Notes: generated by a model not told the origin, from the letters alone. DNA of 64,000 nt from JASSUD01 sp031963225 (GCA_031963225.1 JASSUD010000002.1:26228-90227); one strand, 5' to 3'; positions 50,410 to 60,596 are shown, counted from the stretch's first letter. Numbers and translations are program-made.

Positions 50410-52941
50410 ATGCCTAAAGCCTTAATCATTGCGGAAAAGCCTTCTGTTGCCAGCGATATTGCGCGGGCGCTCGGAGGCTTTACCAAAAAAGAGGACTACT
50501 TTGAAAACGAAGAGTACGTGATCTCGTCGGCTATTGGCCACTTACTCCAGATCAAAGCACCCGACGAATACGATGTGAAACGTGGGAAATGGAGCTTCGC
50601 GCATTTGCCCGTCATTCCACCACACTTTGATTTAGAGCCTATTGCAAAGAGCGAAGCACGCCTTAAAGCGTTAACCAAACTCATCAAACGCAAAGATATT
50701 GATCGCTTGATCAATGCCTGCGATGCAGGGCGCGAGGGAGAACTTATCTTTCGCATGATCGTTCAGCACGCCAAATCCAAACTTCCGATCGAGCGGCTCT
50801 GGCTGCAATCCATGACCAAGCAAGCTATCAGAGAGAGCTTCACGCGCCTGCGCAGCGATGCAGAGGTGCAACCCCTCGCACATGCTGCGCGCTGCCGCTC
50901 TGAGGCCGATTGGTTGGTAGGCATCAATGGCACACGTGCCATGACCGCATTCAATAGTAAGGATGGAGGCTTTTTTCTAACGACAGTCGGGCGTGTACAA
51001 ACCCCAACTCTGTCTATCGTCGTTGAGCGCGAAGAGAAAATCCGCAAATTTATCCCTCGCGATTATTGGGAAGTCCATGCACAGTTTATGTGCGCAGCTG
51101 GGATGTATGAGGGACGCTGGTTCGATCCTAAGTTTAAAAAACAAGAAACGGACCCTGAGCAGCGTGATTCTCGACTCTGGAGCCAGGCCGCTGCAGAATC
51201 GATAGTTGTAGCATGCCGCGAACAGATCGGTACCGCCACAGAAGAATCAAAGCTCTCAACACAGCTTTCGCCTTTACTGTTTGATCTAACCAGCCTGCAG
51301 CGTGAGGCAAATAGCCGATTCGGCTTTTCAGCCAAAAATACCCTGGGTATCGCACAAGCCTTATATGAAAAGCATAAGGTCCTTACTTACCCTCGTACCG
51401 ATTCCCGTGCACTGCCTCAAGATTATGTCGATACGGCAAAAAACACGCTCAAGGCCCTACAGCAAGAAACAAAGTGGGAACCCCTTGCAAAAACGATCCT
51501 CAAAGAGGGATGGGCCAAGCCTAACCGCCGTATTTTTGACAATAGTAAGGTCAGCGATCACTTTGCCATCATCCCTACCCTGCAGATGCCTGGTGCACTT
51601 TCTGAACCAGAACAAAAGCTCTATGAGTTAGTGGTGCGCCGCTTTTTAGCTGTGTTCTACCCTGCCGCCCATTATCAAATCACCACACGCATCACCCAGG
51701 TACTTGGGCATTCTTTTAAAACAGAAGGCAAAGTTTTAACCTCTCCGGGTTGGCTACAAGTATATGGACGCGAGAGCCAAGAAGGCGACCAAGATCAACT
51801 TGTGGCGCTGATCCCTGGTGAGCGTATTCAAACTGAGGAAATACAATCTAATGGCCTCACCACCAAACCCCCTGCACGCTACAACGAAGCAAGTTTACTA
51901 GCAGCGATGGAAGGGGCTGGCAAGCGTATTGAAGATGACGAATTGCGCGCAGCCATGGCTACAAAAGGCTTAGGAACCCCTGCTACCCGCGCAGCCATCA
52001 TTGAAGGCCTATTGACTGAAAAATACATAGTACGGGAAGGACGAGAGCTCCAACCTATGGCCAAAGCATTCCAGCTTATGACCCTTTTGCGCGGCTTGCG
52101 TGTGAAGGAGCTCACTGCTCCCGAGCTCACAGGAGACTGGGAATTTAAATTAGCCCAAATCGAACAAGGCCAACTTGCGCGAGATGAATTTATGCAAGAC
52201 ATCGCGCGCATGACCCAAATCATCGTAAAAAGAGCCAAAGAATATGACTCCGATACGATACCCGGCGACTACACCACGCTGCACACGCCCTGCCCGCATT
52301 GCGGCAGCGAAGTCAAAGAAAACTATCGCCGCTTCTCCTGCACGCATTGTGCGTTTTCTGTGACGAAATCACCCGCAGGGCGGCAATTTGAAATTCCAGA
52401 GATAGAAGAGCTCCTGCAAAACAAGCAACTCGGACCTCTATCGGGATTTCGCAGCAAAATGGGACGCCCTTTTGCTGCGCAGCTCAAGTTGTCTTTTGAC
52501 GAAGAGATACAAAATTTCAAACTCGAATTTGACTTCGGTCAAGAAACTCAAGAAGACTCAGGCCCCGCACCGGATTTCAGCAAGCAAGAATCCATAGGCC
52601 CCTGTCCAAAATGCAATAGCCGTGTTTTTGAACACGGCATGCACTATGTCTGCGAGCACAGCGTAGGGCCATCTAAAAGCTGCACCTTCCGCTCTGGCAC
52701 CGTGGTCTTACAACAAATTATTGATCATGAACAGATGCATAAGCTTTTGAGCGAAGGCCGTACCGATTTACTCACAGGCTTTAAATCTGCCCGTACAGGA
52801 CGTAACTTCAAAGCATTTTTAGTAAAAAAAGAAGCGGATCACACTATCGGCTTTGAATTTGAGAAAAAAGAAGCAACACCCAAAAAAACCACCACGGCTA
52901 AAACTACACGAACCAGAAAATCTGCTGTAACCGTGGCGTGA
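50410..52941 (+). CDS. topB: DNA topoisomerase III
   Basis: 843 residues from the ATG at 50410 (MPKALIIAEKPSVASDIARA). It is a type IA topoisomerase that decatenates single-stranded junctions. The TOPRIM domain carries the acidic motif DAGREGE (105-111). The active-site Y327 lies in LTYPRTDSRALP. C-terminal zinc-ribbon-like segments contain CPHCGSEVKENYRRFSCTHC and CPKCNSRVF. The very end is Lys/Thr-rich. Confidence 0.96.
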   Translation: MPKALIIAEKPSVASDIARALGGFTKKEDYFENEEYVISSAIGHLLQIKAPDEYDVKRGKWSFAHLPVIPPHFDLEPIAKSEARLKALTKLIKRKDIDRLINACDAGREGELIFRMIVQHAKSKLPIERLWLQSMTKQAIRESFTRLRSDAEVQPLAHAARCRSEADWLVGINGTRAMTAFNSKDGGFFLTTVGRVQTPTLSIVVEREEKIRKFIPRDYWEVHAQFMCAAGMYEGRWFDPKFKKQETDPEQRDSRLWSQAAAESIVVACREQIGTATEESKLSTQLSPLLFDLTSLQREANSRFGFSAKNTLGIAQALYEKHKVLTYPRTDSRALPQDYVDTAKNTLKALQQETKWEPLAKTILKEGWAKPNRRIFDNSKVSDHFAIIPTLQMPGALSEPEQKLYELVVRRFLAVFYPAAHYQITTRITQVLGHSFKTEGKVLTSPGWLQVYGRESQEGDQDQLVALIPGERIQTEEIQSNGLTTKPPARYNEASLLAAMEGAGKRIEDDELRAAMATKGLGTPATRAAIIEGLLTEKYIVREGRELQPMAKAFQLMTLLRGLRVKELTAPELTGDWEFKLAQIEQGQLARDEFMQDIARMTQIIVKRAKEYDSDTIPGDYTTLHTPCPHCGSEVKENYRRFSCTHCAFSVTKSPAGRQFEIPEIEELLQNKQLGPLSGFRSKMGRPFAAQLKLSFDEEIQNFKLEFDFGQETQEDSGPAPDFSKQESIGPCPKCNSRVFEHGMHYVCEHSVGPSKSCTFRSGTVVLQQIIDHEQMHKLLSEGRTDLLTGFKSARTGRNFKAFLVKKEADHTIGFEFEKKEATPKKTTTAKTTRTRKSAVTVA

Positions 52942-52990
52942 GAATTACATTCACACACGATATGCAATCGCCTTCATTACAGGAAATACT

Positions 52991-54298
52991 ATGACCCCTA
53001 CTTCTCGCAGCACCGCCACCATTTCTTTTAGCGATGAGGCTTCTGGCGCAAAAAATTTGCCAGTTTTTACTGGGTCAATAGGTCCTGATGCAATTGATAT
53101 TCGCAAGCTCTATGAGCAAACTGGAAAATTTACCTATGACCCAGGTTTTATGTCGACTGCAGCCTGCAGCTCAGCTATTACCTACATTGATGGCGATAAA
53201 GGCCAATTACTACATCGCGGCTATCCTATTGAGCAGCTAGCTAGACACTGTGATTTTTTAGAAGTCTGCCATCTACTACTGAAAGGTGAATTACCCACCC
53301 TTACACAAAAAAATACATTCTCAGACACCGTAAAAATACACACGATGGTTCATGAGCAAATGCACTTCTTTTTCCGTGGATTTCGTCGCGACTCCCACCC
53401 AATGGCCGTATTAACAGGCTGTGTAGGCGCGCTTTCCGCCTTCTATCACGACTCGCTAGATATCACCAATCCACGCCATCGCGAAGTATCCGCAATCCGC
53501 ATGATTGCGAAACTACCCACGCTCGTTGCAATGGCTTTTAAATACAACACGGGCACCCCATTTATCTATCCGCATAACGCACTGAACTACAGTGAAAACT
53601 TTATGCGCATGATGTTCTCCACGCCTTGTGAAGACTATAAAGTCAACAAAGTGCTTGCCCGTGCACTAGACCGCATTTTGATTTTGCATGCCGATCATGA
53701 ACAAAATGCCTCTACTTCTACTGTGCGTTTAGCAGGCTCTTCAGGAGCCAATCCTTTTGCCTGCATTGCAGCCGGTATTGCCTGCTTATGGGGCCCAGCA
53801 CACGGAGGCGCCAATGAAGCGGCACTCAATATGCTCGAAGAAATCGGCTCCGCAGACCACATCCCCGAATTCATCAAGCAAGTAAAGGACAAAAACTCCT
53901 CTATCAAACTCATGGGTTTTGGGCATCGGGTCTACAAAAACTACGATCCACGCGCAAAACTCATGCGCGAAACCTGTCATGAAGTACTCGAAGAACTGGG
54001 CCTACATGACGACCCGCTCTTCAAACTAGCGATGACACTAGAAAAAATTGCACTGGAAGACGAATACTTCGTATCACGCAAACTCTATCCAAACGTAGAT
54101 TTCTATTCAGGCATCGTATTACGCGCACTGGGCATCCCCTCCTCTATGTTCACCTGCATCTTCGCCATGGCGCGCACCGTAGGGTGGATTGCACAATGGA
54201 GTGAAATGATCTCAGACCCCGAACAAAAAATCGGCCGCCCACGCCAACTGTACACAGGCCAGACTCTACGGGATGTAGCACCGATCGAAACCCGCTAA
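52991..54298 (+). CDS. gltA: Citrate synthase
   Basis: 435 residues, a typical type II length; AGGAAA precedes the ATG. It condenses oxaloacetate and acetyl-CoA. The catalytic regions are exact: LHADHEQNASTSTVRLAGSS, CLWGPAHGGANEAAL and MGFGHRVYKNYDPRA. In Burkholderia it sits beside the sdh genes; here it is isolated, flanked by topB and a terminator. Confidence 0.98.
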   Translation: MTPTSRSTATISFSDEASGAKNLPVFTGSIGPDAIDIRKLYEQTGKFTYDPGFMSTAACSSAITYIDGDKGQLLHRGYPIEQLARHCDFLEVCHLLLKGELPTLTQKNTFSDTVKIHTMVHEQMHFFFRGFRRDSHPMAVLTGCVGALSAFYHDSLDITNPRHREVSAIRMIAKLPTLVAMAFKYNTGTPFIYPHNALNYSENFMRMMFSTPCEDYKVNKVLARALDRILILHADHEQNASTSTVRLAGSSGANPFACIAAGIACLWGPAHGGANEAALNMLEEIGSADHIPEFIKQVKDKNSSIKLMGFGHRVYKNYDPRAKLMRETCHEVLEELGLHDDPLFKLAMTLEKIALEDEYFVSRKLYPNVDFYSGIVLRALGIPSSMFTCIFAMARTVGWIAQWSEMISDPEQKIGRPRQLYTGQTLRDVAPIETR

Positions 54299-54327
54299 AC
54301 GATCGCCTACATTTGCATTCTTGAAGT

Positions 54328-54363
54328 AAAAAAACCGCATACCAAATTGGCATGCGGTTTTTT
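54328..54363 (+). terminator. Terminator of gltA
   Basis: Stem aaaaaaccgcat / atgcggtttttt around accaaattggc, ending in a T-run. Confidence 0.9.
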
Positions 54364-54376
54364 ATTTTGCATATTT

Positions 54377-54413
54377 ATAAGATATTTCTTATAATAGATA
54401 AGAAATATCTTAT
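54377..54413. promoter_or_regulatory. Perfect 16-bp dyad, possible operator
   Basis: Arms ataagatatttcttat (54377-54392) and ataagaaatatcttat (54398-54413) are perfect inverted copies with a 5-bp spacer. Each arm is itself nearly symmetric (AAGA....TCTT), so the site could bind a dimeric regulator twice. It lies 40 bases before an orphan gene. No T-run follows to suggest a terminator. Confidence 0.5.
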
Positions 54414-54452
54414 TTCCTCACTCTAGCCAGAAAAATTTCTACCTTCACTTCT

Positions 54453-55028
54453 ATGTATATAAATCAAAGTTATACGACTTACGATAATGTATTTTATACA
54501 TCTTCTAGTACAAATTTAGCTCGCTCTATTCACTATACCCCTCCATCCGAAAAGATAGATGAAATCGCAAAGCTTACCCTAGAAATTGGACTCACTTTGA
54601 TACAGTCGAATATTGAAAATATCAATATTCATTCAGCATCGTCATGCGAAGCATACATTCAAAAATCAATAGATATTTTATATAGTATATTAAATGCATA
54701 CATGATTTCAAAAATAAAAATCAATCCAGAACCGATATTTCAGACTCAACATAATCTAATAAAATCGATTAATAACAAAGTAGACGAATGCTTTAACCGT
54801 AATTTCAATACCAACATTGCTTTTCTTATAAATGCAAAGCGAAAGTTAAAAAGCATTCCTCTTTATGAAATTAACACATGCTATCAATCAAGACTAAAAG
54901 AACAAAGAGCATGCATACTGACTCCACAAGAAAAAGCCAAGCGAGCTTTAGAAAAAGTTAGTCTAATGATGGCTGAAGTTGAAATGCATGACAAAAAATT
55001 CACGCTAAAAAGAGAAAACAGATCTTAA
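54453..55028 (+). CDS. AT-rich orphan protein, unknown
   Basis: 191 residues with strongly AT-rich codon use compared with flanking gltA and rpiA. No family is recognised. Residues 30-150 look mostly helical (IDEIAKLTLEIGLTLIQS, SIDILYSILNAYMISKIKI). The C-terminus is basic and charged. No signal peptide or membrane helix is evident. Composition and isolation resemble the F-box gene, so acquisition or an effector role is possible, but there is no motif to support it. Confidence 0.6.
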   Translation: MYINQSYTTYDNVFYTSSSTNLARSIHYTPPSEKIDEIAKLTLEIGLTLIQSNIENINIHSASSCEAYIQKSIDILYSILNAYMISKIKINPEPIFQTQHNLIKSINNKVDECFNRNFNTNIAFLINAKRKLKSIPLYEINTCYQSRLKEQRACILTPQEKAKRALEKVSLMMAEVEMHDKKFTLKRENRS

Positions 55029-55118
55029 TTATTTGATAGTGGAGCTTCTATGTCTGTTTCTTCTATGCGCCTTGCGGCCTGAGGTCGATTACGATACCTG
55101 TTCTTTAAAATAAAGTGC

Positions 55119-55248
55119 AGGTTGGTGGTGAGCAACGTTCCCCAACATGCATACCACCGACTTTTAATCATTGCTTTTGGTATGCATATGCAAGTTCTGA
55201 AAGGGCAGTGGTCTCCATGTTGGGGTTCGTACCTCACCACCAACCTAC
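55119..55248. repeat. Inverted REP pair (orphan / rpiA gap)
   Basis: REPs at 55119-55160 (forward) and 55209-55248 (reverse), separated by about 48 bases of different spacer. Confidence 0.85.
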
Positions 55249-55300
55249 GCCTTTTTTTAAGGTGCGGCGTTAGAGTGAGGTACGGTGGAGAATTTTTATT

Positions 55301-56011
55301 TTAAAAATGAATTAGCTCAACCCCATGCTCACCAGCTAACAGGCAACTGTTTGCGCCTCGCCGAGCAAATAAGCCCACCGTCACTACACCTGGCCAGCTG
55401 TTTATTTCATTTTCTAAAGCAATAGGGTCAGGTATATCTAGCTCTGCCACATCCAAAATCAGGTTTGTATGGCAGGTAGTGTACGCTTCCCCTTTTTGAG
55501 TACGACGTAGTGTTGGCATGCCCCCCAAGCCTTTTAATCGCTCAGTGATGGCTCGCTGTGCAATAGGCAGCACTTCGATAGGCAAGGCAAAGGCGCCAAG
55601 CTTCTCAACGCGTTTTGAAGCATCGGCAAGGCAGATAAAAGTCTGTGCCACCATCGCAACGACTTTTTCTTGGGTCAACGCCCCGCCACCTCCTTTAATC
55701 ATCCGCCCCTGCCCATCTATTTCATCGGCTCCATCCATATAGAGCGGCAGCGTATCAACCTCATTTAAGTCGATCACTTTCATTCCACAGGCCTGTAAAC
55801 GGGCTGTGGTAGCTGCGGAAGTGGATACAGCGCCGCGATATCGCCCGGCAAACTTAGGATGCTCAGCCAACGCATCTATTAAATAGTTCACCGTCGACCC
55901 AGTGCCTATTCCGAGCACCGATCCTTCTGGCACTTTTTCTAGTATATAGGCCGCCCCGGCCTTTCCGACTTGTTGTTTTAGCGCATTTTGCGAAAGCGGA
56001 TTGTGTTGCAT
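55301..56011 (-). CDS. rpiA: Ribose-5-phosphate isomerase A
   Basis: 236 residues from the ATG at 56011 (MQHNPLSQNALKQQVGKAGA), with AAAGG upstream; the earlier TTG overlaps rlmB. It interconverts ribose-5-phosphate and ribulose-5-phosphate. The motifs GIGTGSTVNYLID, YMDGADEID and IKGGGGALTQEKV hold the phosphate-binding and catalytic residues. It is the third gene of rnr-rlmB-rpiA. Confidence 0.97.
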   Translation of the reverse strand: MQHNPLSQNALKQQVGKAGAAYILEKVPEGSVLGIGTGSTVNYLIDALAEHPKFAGRYRGAVSTSAATTARLQACGMKVIDLNEVDTLPLYMDGADEIDGQGRMIKGGGGALTQEKVVAMVAQTFICLADASKRVEKLGAFALPIEVLPIAQRAITERLKGLGGMPTLRRTQKGEAYTTCHTNLILDVAELDIPDPIALENEINSWPGVVTVGLFARRGANSCLLAGEHGVELIHF

Positions 56012-56034
56012 ATTGTTGCCTTTAACTCTGCCGA

Positions 56035-56775
56035 TCAAGTGCTTATACGTTGACGGGCAGCTTCGTATAGCACCACGCCACTGGCGACAGACACATTCAA
56101 GCTGGTCACGCTACCAAACATGGGAATTTTGACCAAAGCGTCGCAGTTTTCTTGCGTTAACCGCCGCAATCCTTCACCTTCGGCGCCCATCACACAGGCG
56201 AGTGGCCCGGTCAGTTTGCTTTGATAGAGACTGTCTGGTGCGCTATCGGTGGTGCCCACCACCCAAATGCCACGGTCTTTCAATTCGCGCAGGCTGCGTG
56301 CAAGGTTGGTAACCATTAAGTAGGGAATGGTTTCTGCCGCGCCACTGGCTACTTTTGCCGCAGTGGCATTCAGACCTACCGCACGTTGGGCAGGTGCAAT
56401 CACGGCATGGGCGCCAGCCGCATCGGCTACACGCAAACAGGCTCCTAAATTATGCGGATCTGTTACTCCATCGAGTACGAGTAATAAGGGGGGGCCTTCG
56501 ATCTGGTCAAGCAGTTCTGTGAGCGTTTCACCCATTAATAAGGGGGCTGCTTTTGCAACTACACCTTGGTGTCGATCACTACCTGTTAAGCCATGCAGGC
56601 GATTGGCATCTACGGCTAACAGCCGCACGCCTGCCGTATTCGCCATTTCTAAAAAATCCTGCATGCGGCGATCGCGCCGAGATGGATCGTAAAAAATTTC
56701 TTCTACTGTGGCTGCATCGCGACGCACCCGCGCAGTGACTGCATGAAACCCGTATAGGATTTTGGAATTTGACAC
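56035..56775 (-). CDS. rlmB: 23S rRNA Gm2251 methyltransferase RlmB
   Basis: 246 residues. This SPOUT methyltransferase modifies the P-loop of 23S rRNA. Motif 1 DPHNLGACLRVADAAGAHAV, motif 2 VMGAEGEGLRRL and motif 3 LNVSVASGVVLYEA are complete; the N-terminal L30e-like substrate-binding domain is present. It lies between rnr and rpiA. Confidence 0.97.
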   Translation of the reverse strand: MSNSKILYGFHAVTARVRRDAATVEEIFYDPSRRDRRMQDFLEMANTAGVRLLAVDANRLHGLTGSDRHQGVVAKAAPLLMGETLTELLDQIEGPPLLLVLDGVTDPHNLGACLRVADAAGAHAVIAPAQRAVGLNATAAKVASGAAETIPYLMVTNLARSLRELKDRGIWVVGTTDSAPDSLYQSKLTGPLACVMGAEGEGLRRLTQENCDALVKIPMFGSVTSLNVSVASGVVLYEAARQRIST

Positions 56776-56829
56776 TATTTAGACCTTGTAATATTGCACT
56801 CAAACAGGCTGTACCTGTTTTTCATTGGT

Positions 56830-59523
56830 TTACTGCTGTATATCTTTGCTTTTAGCTGTTTTTGCCCGAGTAGTTGTAGCGGGCTTGGCAGTTTTAGTTT
56901 TAGCTTTTGTGGTTGCTTTTCCTGTTACTTTTTCTATTGCTTTTGGCGCTGCCTTGGATACTTTCTTTCCTGTTGGCGCGGCCTTAGATACTTTTTTAGT
57001 CGCTTTTTTCGGCGCTGCTTTAGAGGTGGCTTTTGCTTTTTTCTTAGAAGCAGCAACAGAAGTTTTCTTTGCTTTTATCTTAGATTCCTTCTGCACAACC
57101 TCTTCTTTTTGAGCGCGCTTTTCAGGGGAAGCGGCCTTACTGGTTTTTTTCTTGATTGCTTTTGGAAGCGCTTCTATCAGACGAAAATCTATTTTTCGCG
57201 TGCTTAAATCTACTCTTGCTACTTGCACCGTGAGTCGATCTAATAATCGGTAGCGCGCCCCTGTGCGCTCACCGACTAGCTCATTTTTGATGTCATCGTA
57301 TTGAAAATAATCGCTGCCCAACTCCGTCACATGGACTAGACCATCTACAAACAACGTATCGAGCTGCACAAATAATCCAAAAGAGGTCACCCCACTGATT
57401 GCGCCGTTATAAATCTCACCGACTTTATCACGCATGAAATAGCATTTTAGCCAGGCCTCTACATCGCGCGAAGCTTCATCCGCGCGGCGCTCATTAGCAG
57501 AGCAATGTTGACCTAATTGATACCAAATCTCTTCTGCTTTAGATTTAAACGATACGGGTTTTGCACTTTTCTTTGCGCTACCAACATCTTGATCCGCAGT
57601 CTGTGATGCTGCTCCATTATTTTTTGAGCGGCGTGCAGCGGCAGATATCGTAGACGTATTGAGTACAATTTCTGGCACGTATTTGGGGTGGTATTTTCCC
57701 CCTGCCAAAATCGCATACAGCGCGCGGTGTGTGAGCAGATCAGGGTAGCGGCGAATAGGGCTGGTGAAGTGCGCATACTCTTCGTAGGCTAATCCAAAAT
57801 GCCCGATATTATCTGGGCTGTAAACAGCCTGCTGCATAGAACGCAATAGCATGGTCTGCAAAAGAGGAAGATCAATAGTGGCTTCGGGGCTTTGCGCACG
57901 GGCTCGCGCTTCATCCATCAATATTGCATAGTCGATACCAGAAGGGTTCTCCCCTCCTCCTAACGATAAACCGAGCAGACCTAGAAAACGTCTCAAATTA
58001 ATGAGTTTTTCAGGCTCAGGTTGCGCATGTACACGGTATAACCCTGGGTGCTTATGTTTATTCAGTGTTTGTGCGGCACATACATTGGCTGCCAGCATGC
58101 ACTCTTCAATCAATTTATGCGCTACGTTACGAGTACTTGGAATAATGCGTTCGATTTTGCCTTGCGCATCGCAGACTATTTTGGTTTCCGTAGTTTCAAA
58201 CTCCATCGCGCCCCGTTTTTGGCGTGCTTTGAATAAGGCTTGATATATCTGATGGAGGACTTGCAAATGCGGCAGCAGAGACGGCGTCTCTAGCTGATGC
58301 GCTTCATTGGGGTCTTCTAGCACCTGAGCGACTGTCGTGTAGGTCAGGCGTGCTGCTGAATGGATAAGAGCCGGATAAAACTGGTGAGAGTGAACGTGAC
58401 CTTGCGCATCTATAATCATGTCGCAGACTAGCGCGCAGCGGTCTACATGAGGGTTTAAAGAGCATAAGCCATTAGAGAGTTTCTCAGGCAACATAGGCAA
58501 TACACGACGCGGGAAATACACGGAGGTACTCCGCTCTAGCGCATCGCGATCGAGTGCATCGTTGGGCCGCACATAATGAGAAACATCTGCAATAGCCACA
58601 CATAAACGAAAGCCGCCTTTTTGGCTTTTACTCTCCCGTCGAGCAGTAGGCTTTGCTGTAGGAGCTACCTCTAAATCTGGCAACAATTCGCCATATACCG
58701 CATCATCAAAATCGCGGGCATCTTCCCCGTCAATGGTGACAAAGGGCAATGCTCTTACATCTGTACGTCCGGCATGATCTGCTGAAGTAACTGTTTCAGG
58801 TAAGGCTGCTGCCTGTTTAAGCGCTGCCTCACTAAAGGCATTAGGGACGCCGTACTTACGCACGGCAATTTCAATTTCCATCCCCGATTCTTCTGCTTGG
58901 CCCAATACTTCTACAATTTTTCCTGATGGCAAAAGATTACGTCCAGGAAAAGTCTGCAGCTCAACCGTCACGACCTGCCCTGCCGTTGCCTGACCTATAT
59001 GTTCTAATGTCAGCGTGATGTCTTGCTTAAAACGCTGATCTTCAGGCGTGACAAACCATTCACCCTCTTCATTAAATAAACATCCCACCACATACCGATT
59101 AGCATGTTCGGTCACTTCCACAATACGCCCTTCAGGGCGACCGCGTCGGTCAAAGCCCATTGGCCGAATCAGTACGCGGTCGTTATGCATGGCTTTTTGC
59201 ATTTCAGCAAAAGGCAGAAAAAGGTCTGGCTGACCATCGTCGCGAATTAAAAACCCAAAGCCATCACGATGCGCTTGTATCCGTCCAGCAATAAACTGTG
59301 ATGTGTCTGCTGCCTCAAAATTGCCTTCAGAATTTCTTTTAGCCTGCCCATCGCGTTCCATCGCAGATAAACGCTTGAGAAGCCCTTCTTGCTGTAGCAC
59401 ATCGAGCGAGAAAATGTCACAGAGTGCGTCAAATGCTAAAGGTTGCTCTGCCGCGCGCAGCGTAGCGAGAATGGCTTCCCGAGAAGGGATGGAATAGGAA
59501 TAAGGCGTCAAAAGAAAATCCAA
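56830..59523 (-). CDS. rnr: Ribonuclease R
   Basis: 897 residues. This is a processive 3'-5' exoribonuclease for structured RNA. Winged-helix and cold-shock domains are N-terminal. The RNB centre has the metal-binding Asp cluster in TIDGEDARDFDDAVYGE. The S1 domain follows (VGEIYNGAISGVTSFGLFVQ). The last 110 residues are an extreme Lys/Ala/Thr tail (KAAPKKATKKVSKAAPTGKK), longer than usual, which may bind RNA or ribosomes. Confidence 0.96.
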   Translation of the reverse strand: MDFLLTPYSYSIPSREAILATLRAAEQPLAFDALCDIFSLDVLQQEGLLKRLSAMERDGQAKRNSEGNFEAADTSQFIAGRIQAHRDGFGFLIRDDGQPDLFLPFAEMQKAMHNDRVLIRPMGFDRRGRPEGRIVEVTEHANRYVVGCLFNEEGEWFVTPEDQRFKQDITLTLEHIGQATAGQVVTVELQTFPGRNLLPSGKIVEVLGQAEESGMEIEIAVRKYGVPNAFSEAALKQAAALPETVTSADHAGRTDVRALPFVTIDGEDARDFDDAVYGELLPDLEVAPTAKPTARRESKSQKGGFRLCVAIADVSHYVRPNDALDRDALERSTSVYFPRRVLPMLPEKLSNGLCSLNPHVDRCALVCDMIIDAQGHVHSHQFYPALIHSAARLTYTTVAQVLEDPNEAHQLETPSLLPHLQVLHQIYQALFKARQKRGAMEFETTETKIVCDAQGKIERIIPSTRNVAHKLIEECMLAANVCAAQTLNKHKHPGLYRVHAQPEPEKLINLRRFLGLLGLSLGGGENPSGIDYAILMDEARARAQSPEATIDLPLLQTMLLRSMQQAVYSPDNIGHFGLAYEEYAHFTSPIRRYPDLLTHRALYAILAGGKYHPKYVPEIVLNTSTISAAARRSKNNGAASQTADQDVGSAKKSAKPVSFKSKAEEIWYQLGQHCSANERRADEASRDVEAWLKCYFMRDKVGEIYNGAISGVTSFGLFVQLDTLFVDGLVHVTELGSDYFQYDDIKNELVGERTGARYRLLDRLTVQVARVDLSTRKIDFRLIEALPKAIKKKTSKAASPEKRAQKEEVVQKESKIKAKKTSVAASKKKAKATSKAAPKKATKKVSKAAPTGKKVSKAAPKAIEKVTGKATTKAKTKTAKPATTTRAKTAKSKDIQQ

Positions 59524-60052
59524 AAAAAGAAAAAATTACAGAAGTAAAAGGCTGTTGTCAAACGCATATAAATGGGAGCAAAGGCTCAAAATCGATCTAA
59601 ACCGCTCAAAATGCTTGAAGAAGCAAGGCTATTTTTGTACTCATACTGGGTTTGCAGATCCTTACTGTACTATAAGTGCACTACTCTGGTCACCGCGCTT
59701 GCTTTCCCAAATGCAGACCTCGGGCCATTCGCCTATTTATTCTATTGTGGATGCATCAGTTGATACACAACGTACCTAATTATGAAAAGATGCTTTAAAA
59801 GTTTGGTGTAAACAGCTAATGATTATCACATAAGAATTTTTTTAATTTTTTCTTAGGGCGTGCCCTCCATTGCCCCACAGGGAACCTATTTGGGGGAGGA
59901 CTGCACTATGCAATTCTTATTTACGCAAGCTAATAGCAGACGCGGGTATAAAAGTTCGCTTGGCCATTCCAAATTACGCTTTTACAGCGCAACACTTTAG
60001 GCATCAAATTTATGATGGCCTGCCTTTTCCCCTTCTCGCCAAAGCCCTTGTT
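59524..60052. other. Intergenic region rnr / TonB-like lipoprotein
   Basis: About 530 bases without a credible gene. It contains a truncated hairpin element at 59854-59900 (gggaacctatttgggggagga as in the 60631 copy). Short frames here lack protein-like composition or start signals. Confidence 0.5.
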
Positions 60053-60562
60053 ATGATTCCAGCTCTTTTGCTTCGCAGCTTGCGCACCTTATCGTGCACT
60101 GTACGTCATACATTAAAACAGCCTGCTCTCACCTATTCACTGATTACAGCAGCATTTCTGGCTGGTTGTAGCACCACTCCAACGCACAAAGACCTATCGC
60201 AGTCTGCTGCGCAAGAAATGGCGCAGCTCAAAGAGTATAAAGTGAAAATTGCCCAAAAAATTCAGCAGGAAAATAGTCCGCTGCTGGCTTCTGGGAGCCC
60301 ACAGTCCATGCTACGCTCCGTGGTAGTGATGGCCTTTAAAGTGAATAAACAAGGGCAGCTGGTAAGTTGGTCGGTATACCGCACCAACGGCGATGCTCAA
60401 GCCGAACAAGTTGCATTATCCAGTCTGCAACGTGCAGCGCCTCTGCCTTTACCTCCTAGCGAACTCTTTCGAAGCGCGGGCGAAATTGAAATTGTCGAGG
60501 GTTGGCTCTTTAATGACGATGGCAAGTTTCAAATTAGAACGCTAGCGTCTCCACAGCGCTAA
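60053..60562 (+). CDS. TonB C-terminal-like lipoprotein
   Basis: 169 residues from the ATG at 60053. The lipobox FLAGC (Cys near residue 42) ends a hydrophobic signal, so it is a lipoprotein and a likely substrate of lgt. A coiled stretch (AAQEMAQLKEYKVKIAQKIQ) is followed by a TonB C-terminal-like domain (VVVMAFKVNKQGQLVSWSVY, then SLQRAAPLPLPP). It probably bridges the periplasm, but it lacks the membrane helix and Pro-rich linker of true TonB. In Burkholderia a similar gene stands near rnr. Confidence 0.8.
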   Translation: MIPALLLRSLRTLSCTVRHTLKQPALTYSLITAAFLAGCSTTPTHKDLSQSAAQEMAQLKEYKVKIAQKIQQENSPLLASGSPQSMLRSVVVMAFKVNKQGQLVSWSVYRTNGDAQAEQVALSSLQRAAPLPLPPSELFRSAGEIEIVEGWLFNDDGKFQIRTLASPQR

Positions 60563-60596
60563 CAACCGAGTGCGCTCCTGTATTCCAAATGTAACA

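Noticed and set aside
59555..59779. Short plus-strand frames upstream of the TonB-like gene
   Set aside because: Overlapping frames of similar length, no SD, odd composition and no recognisable family.
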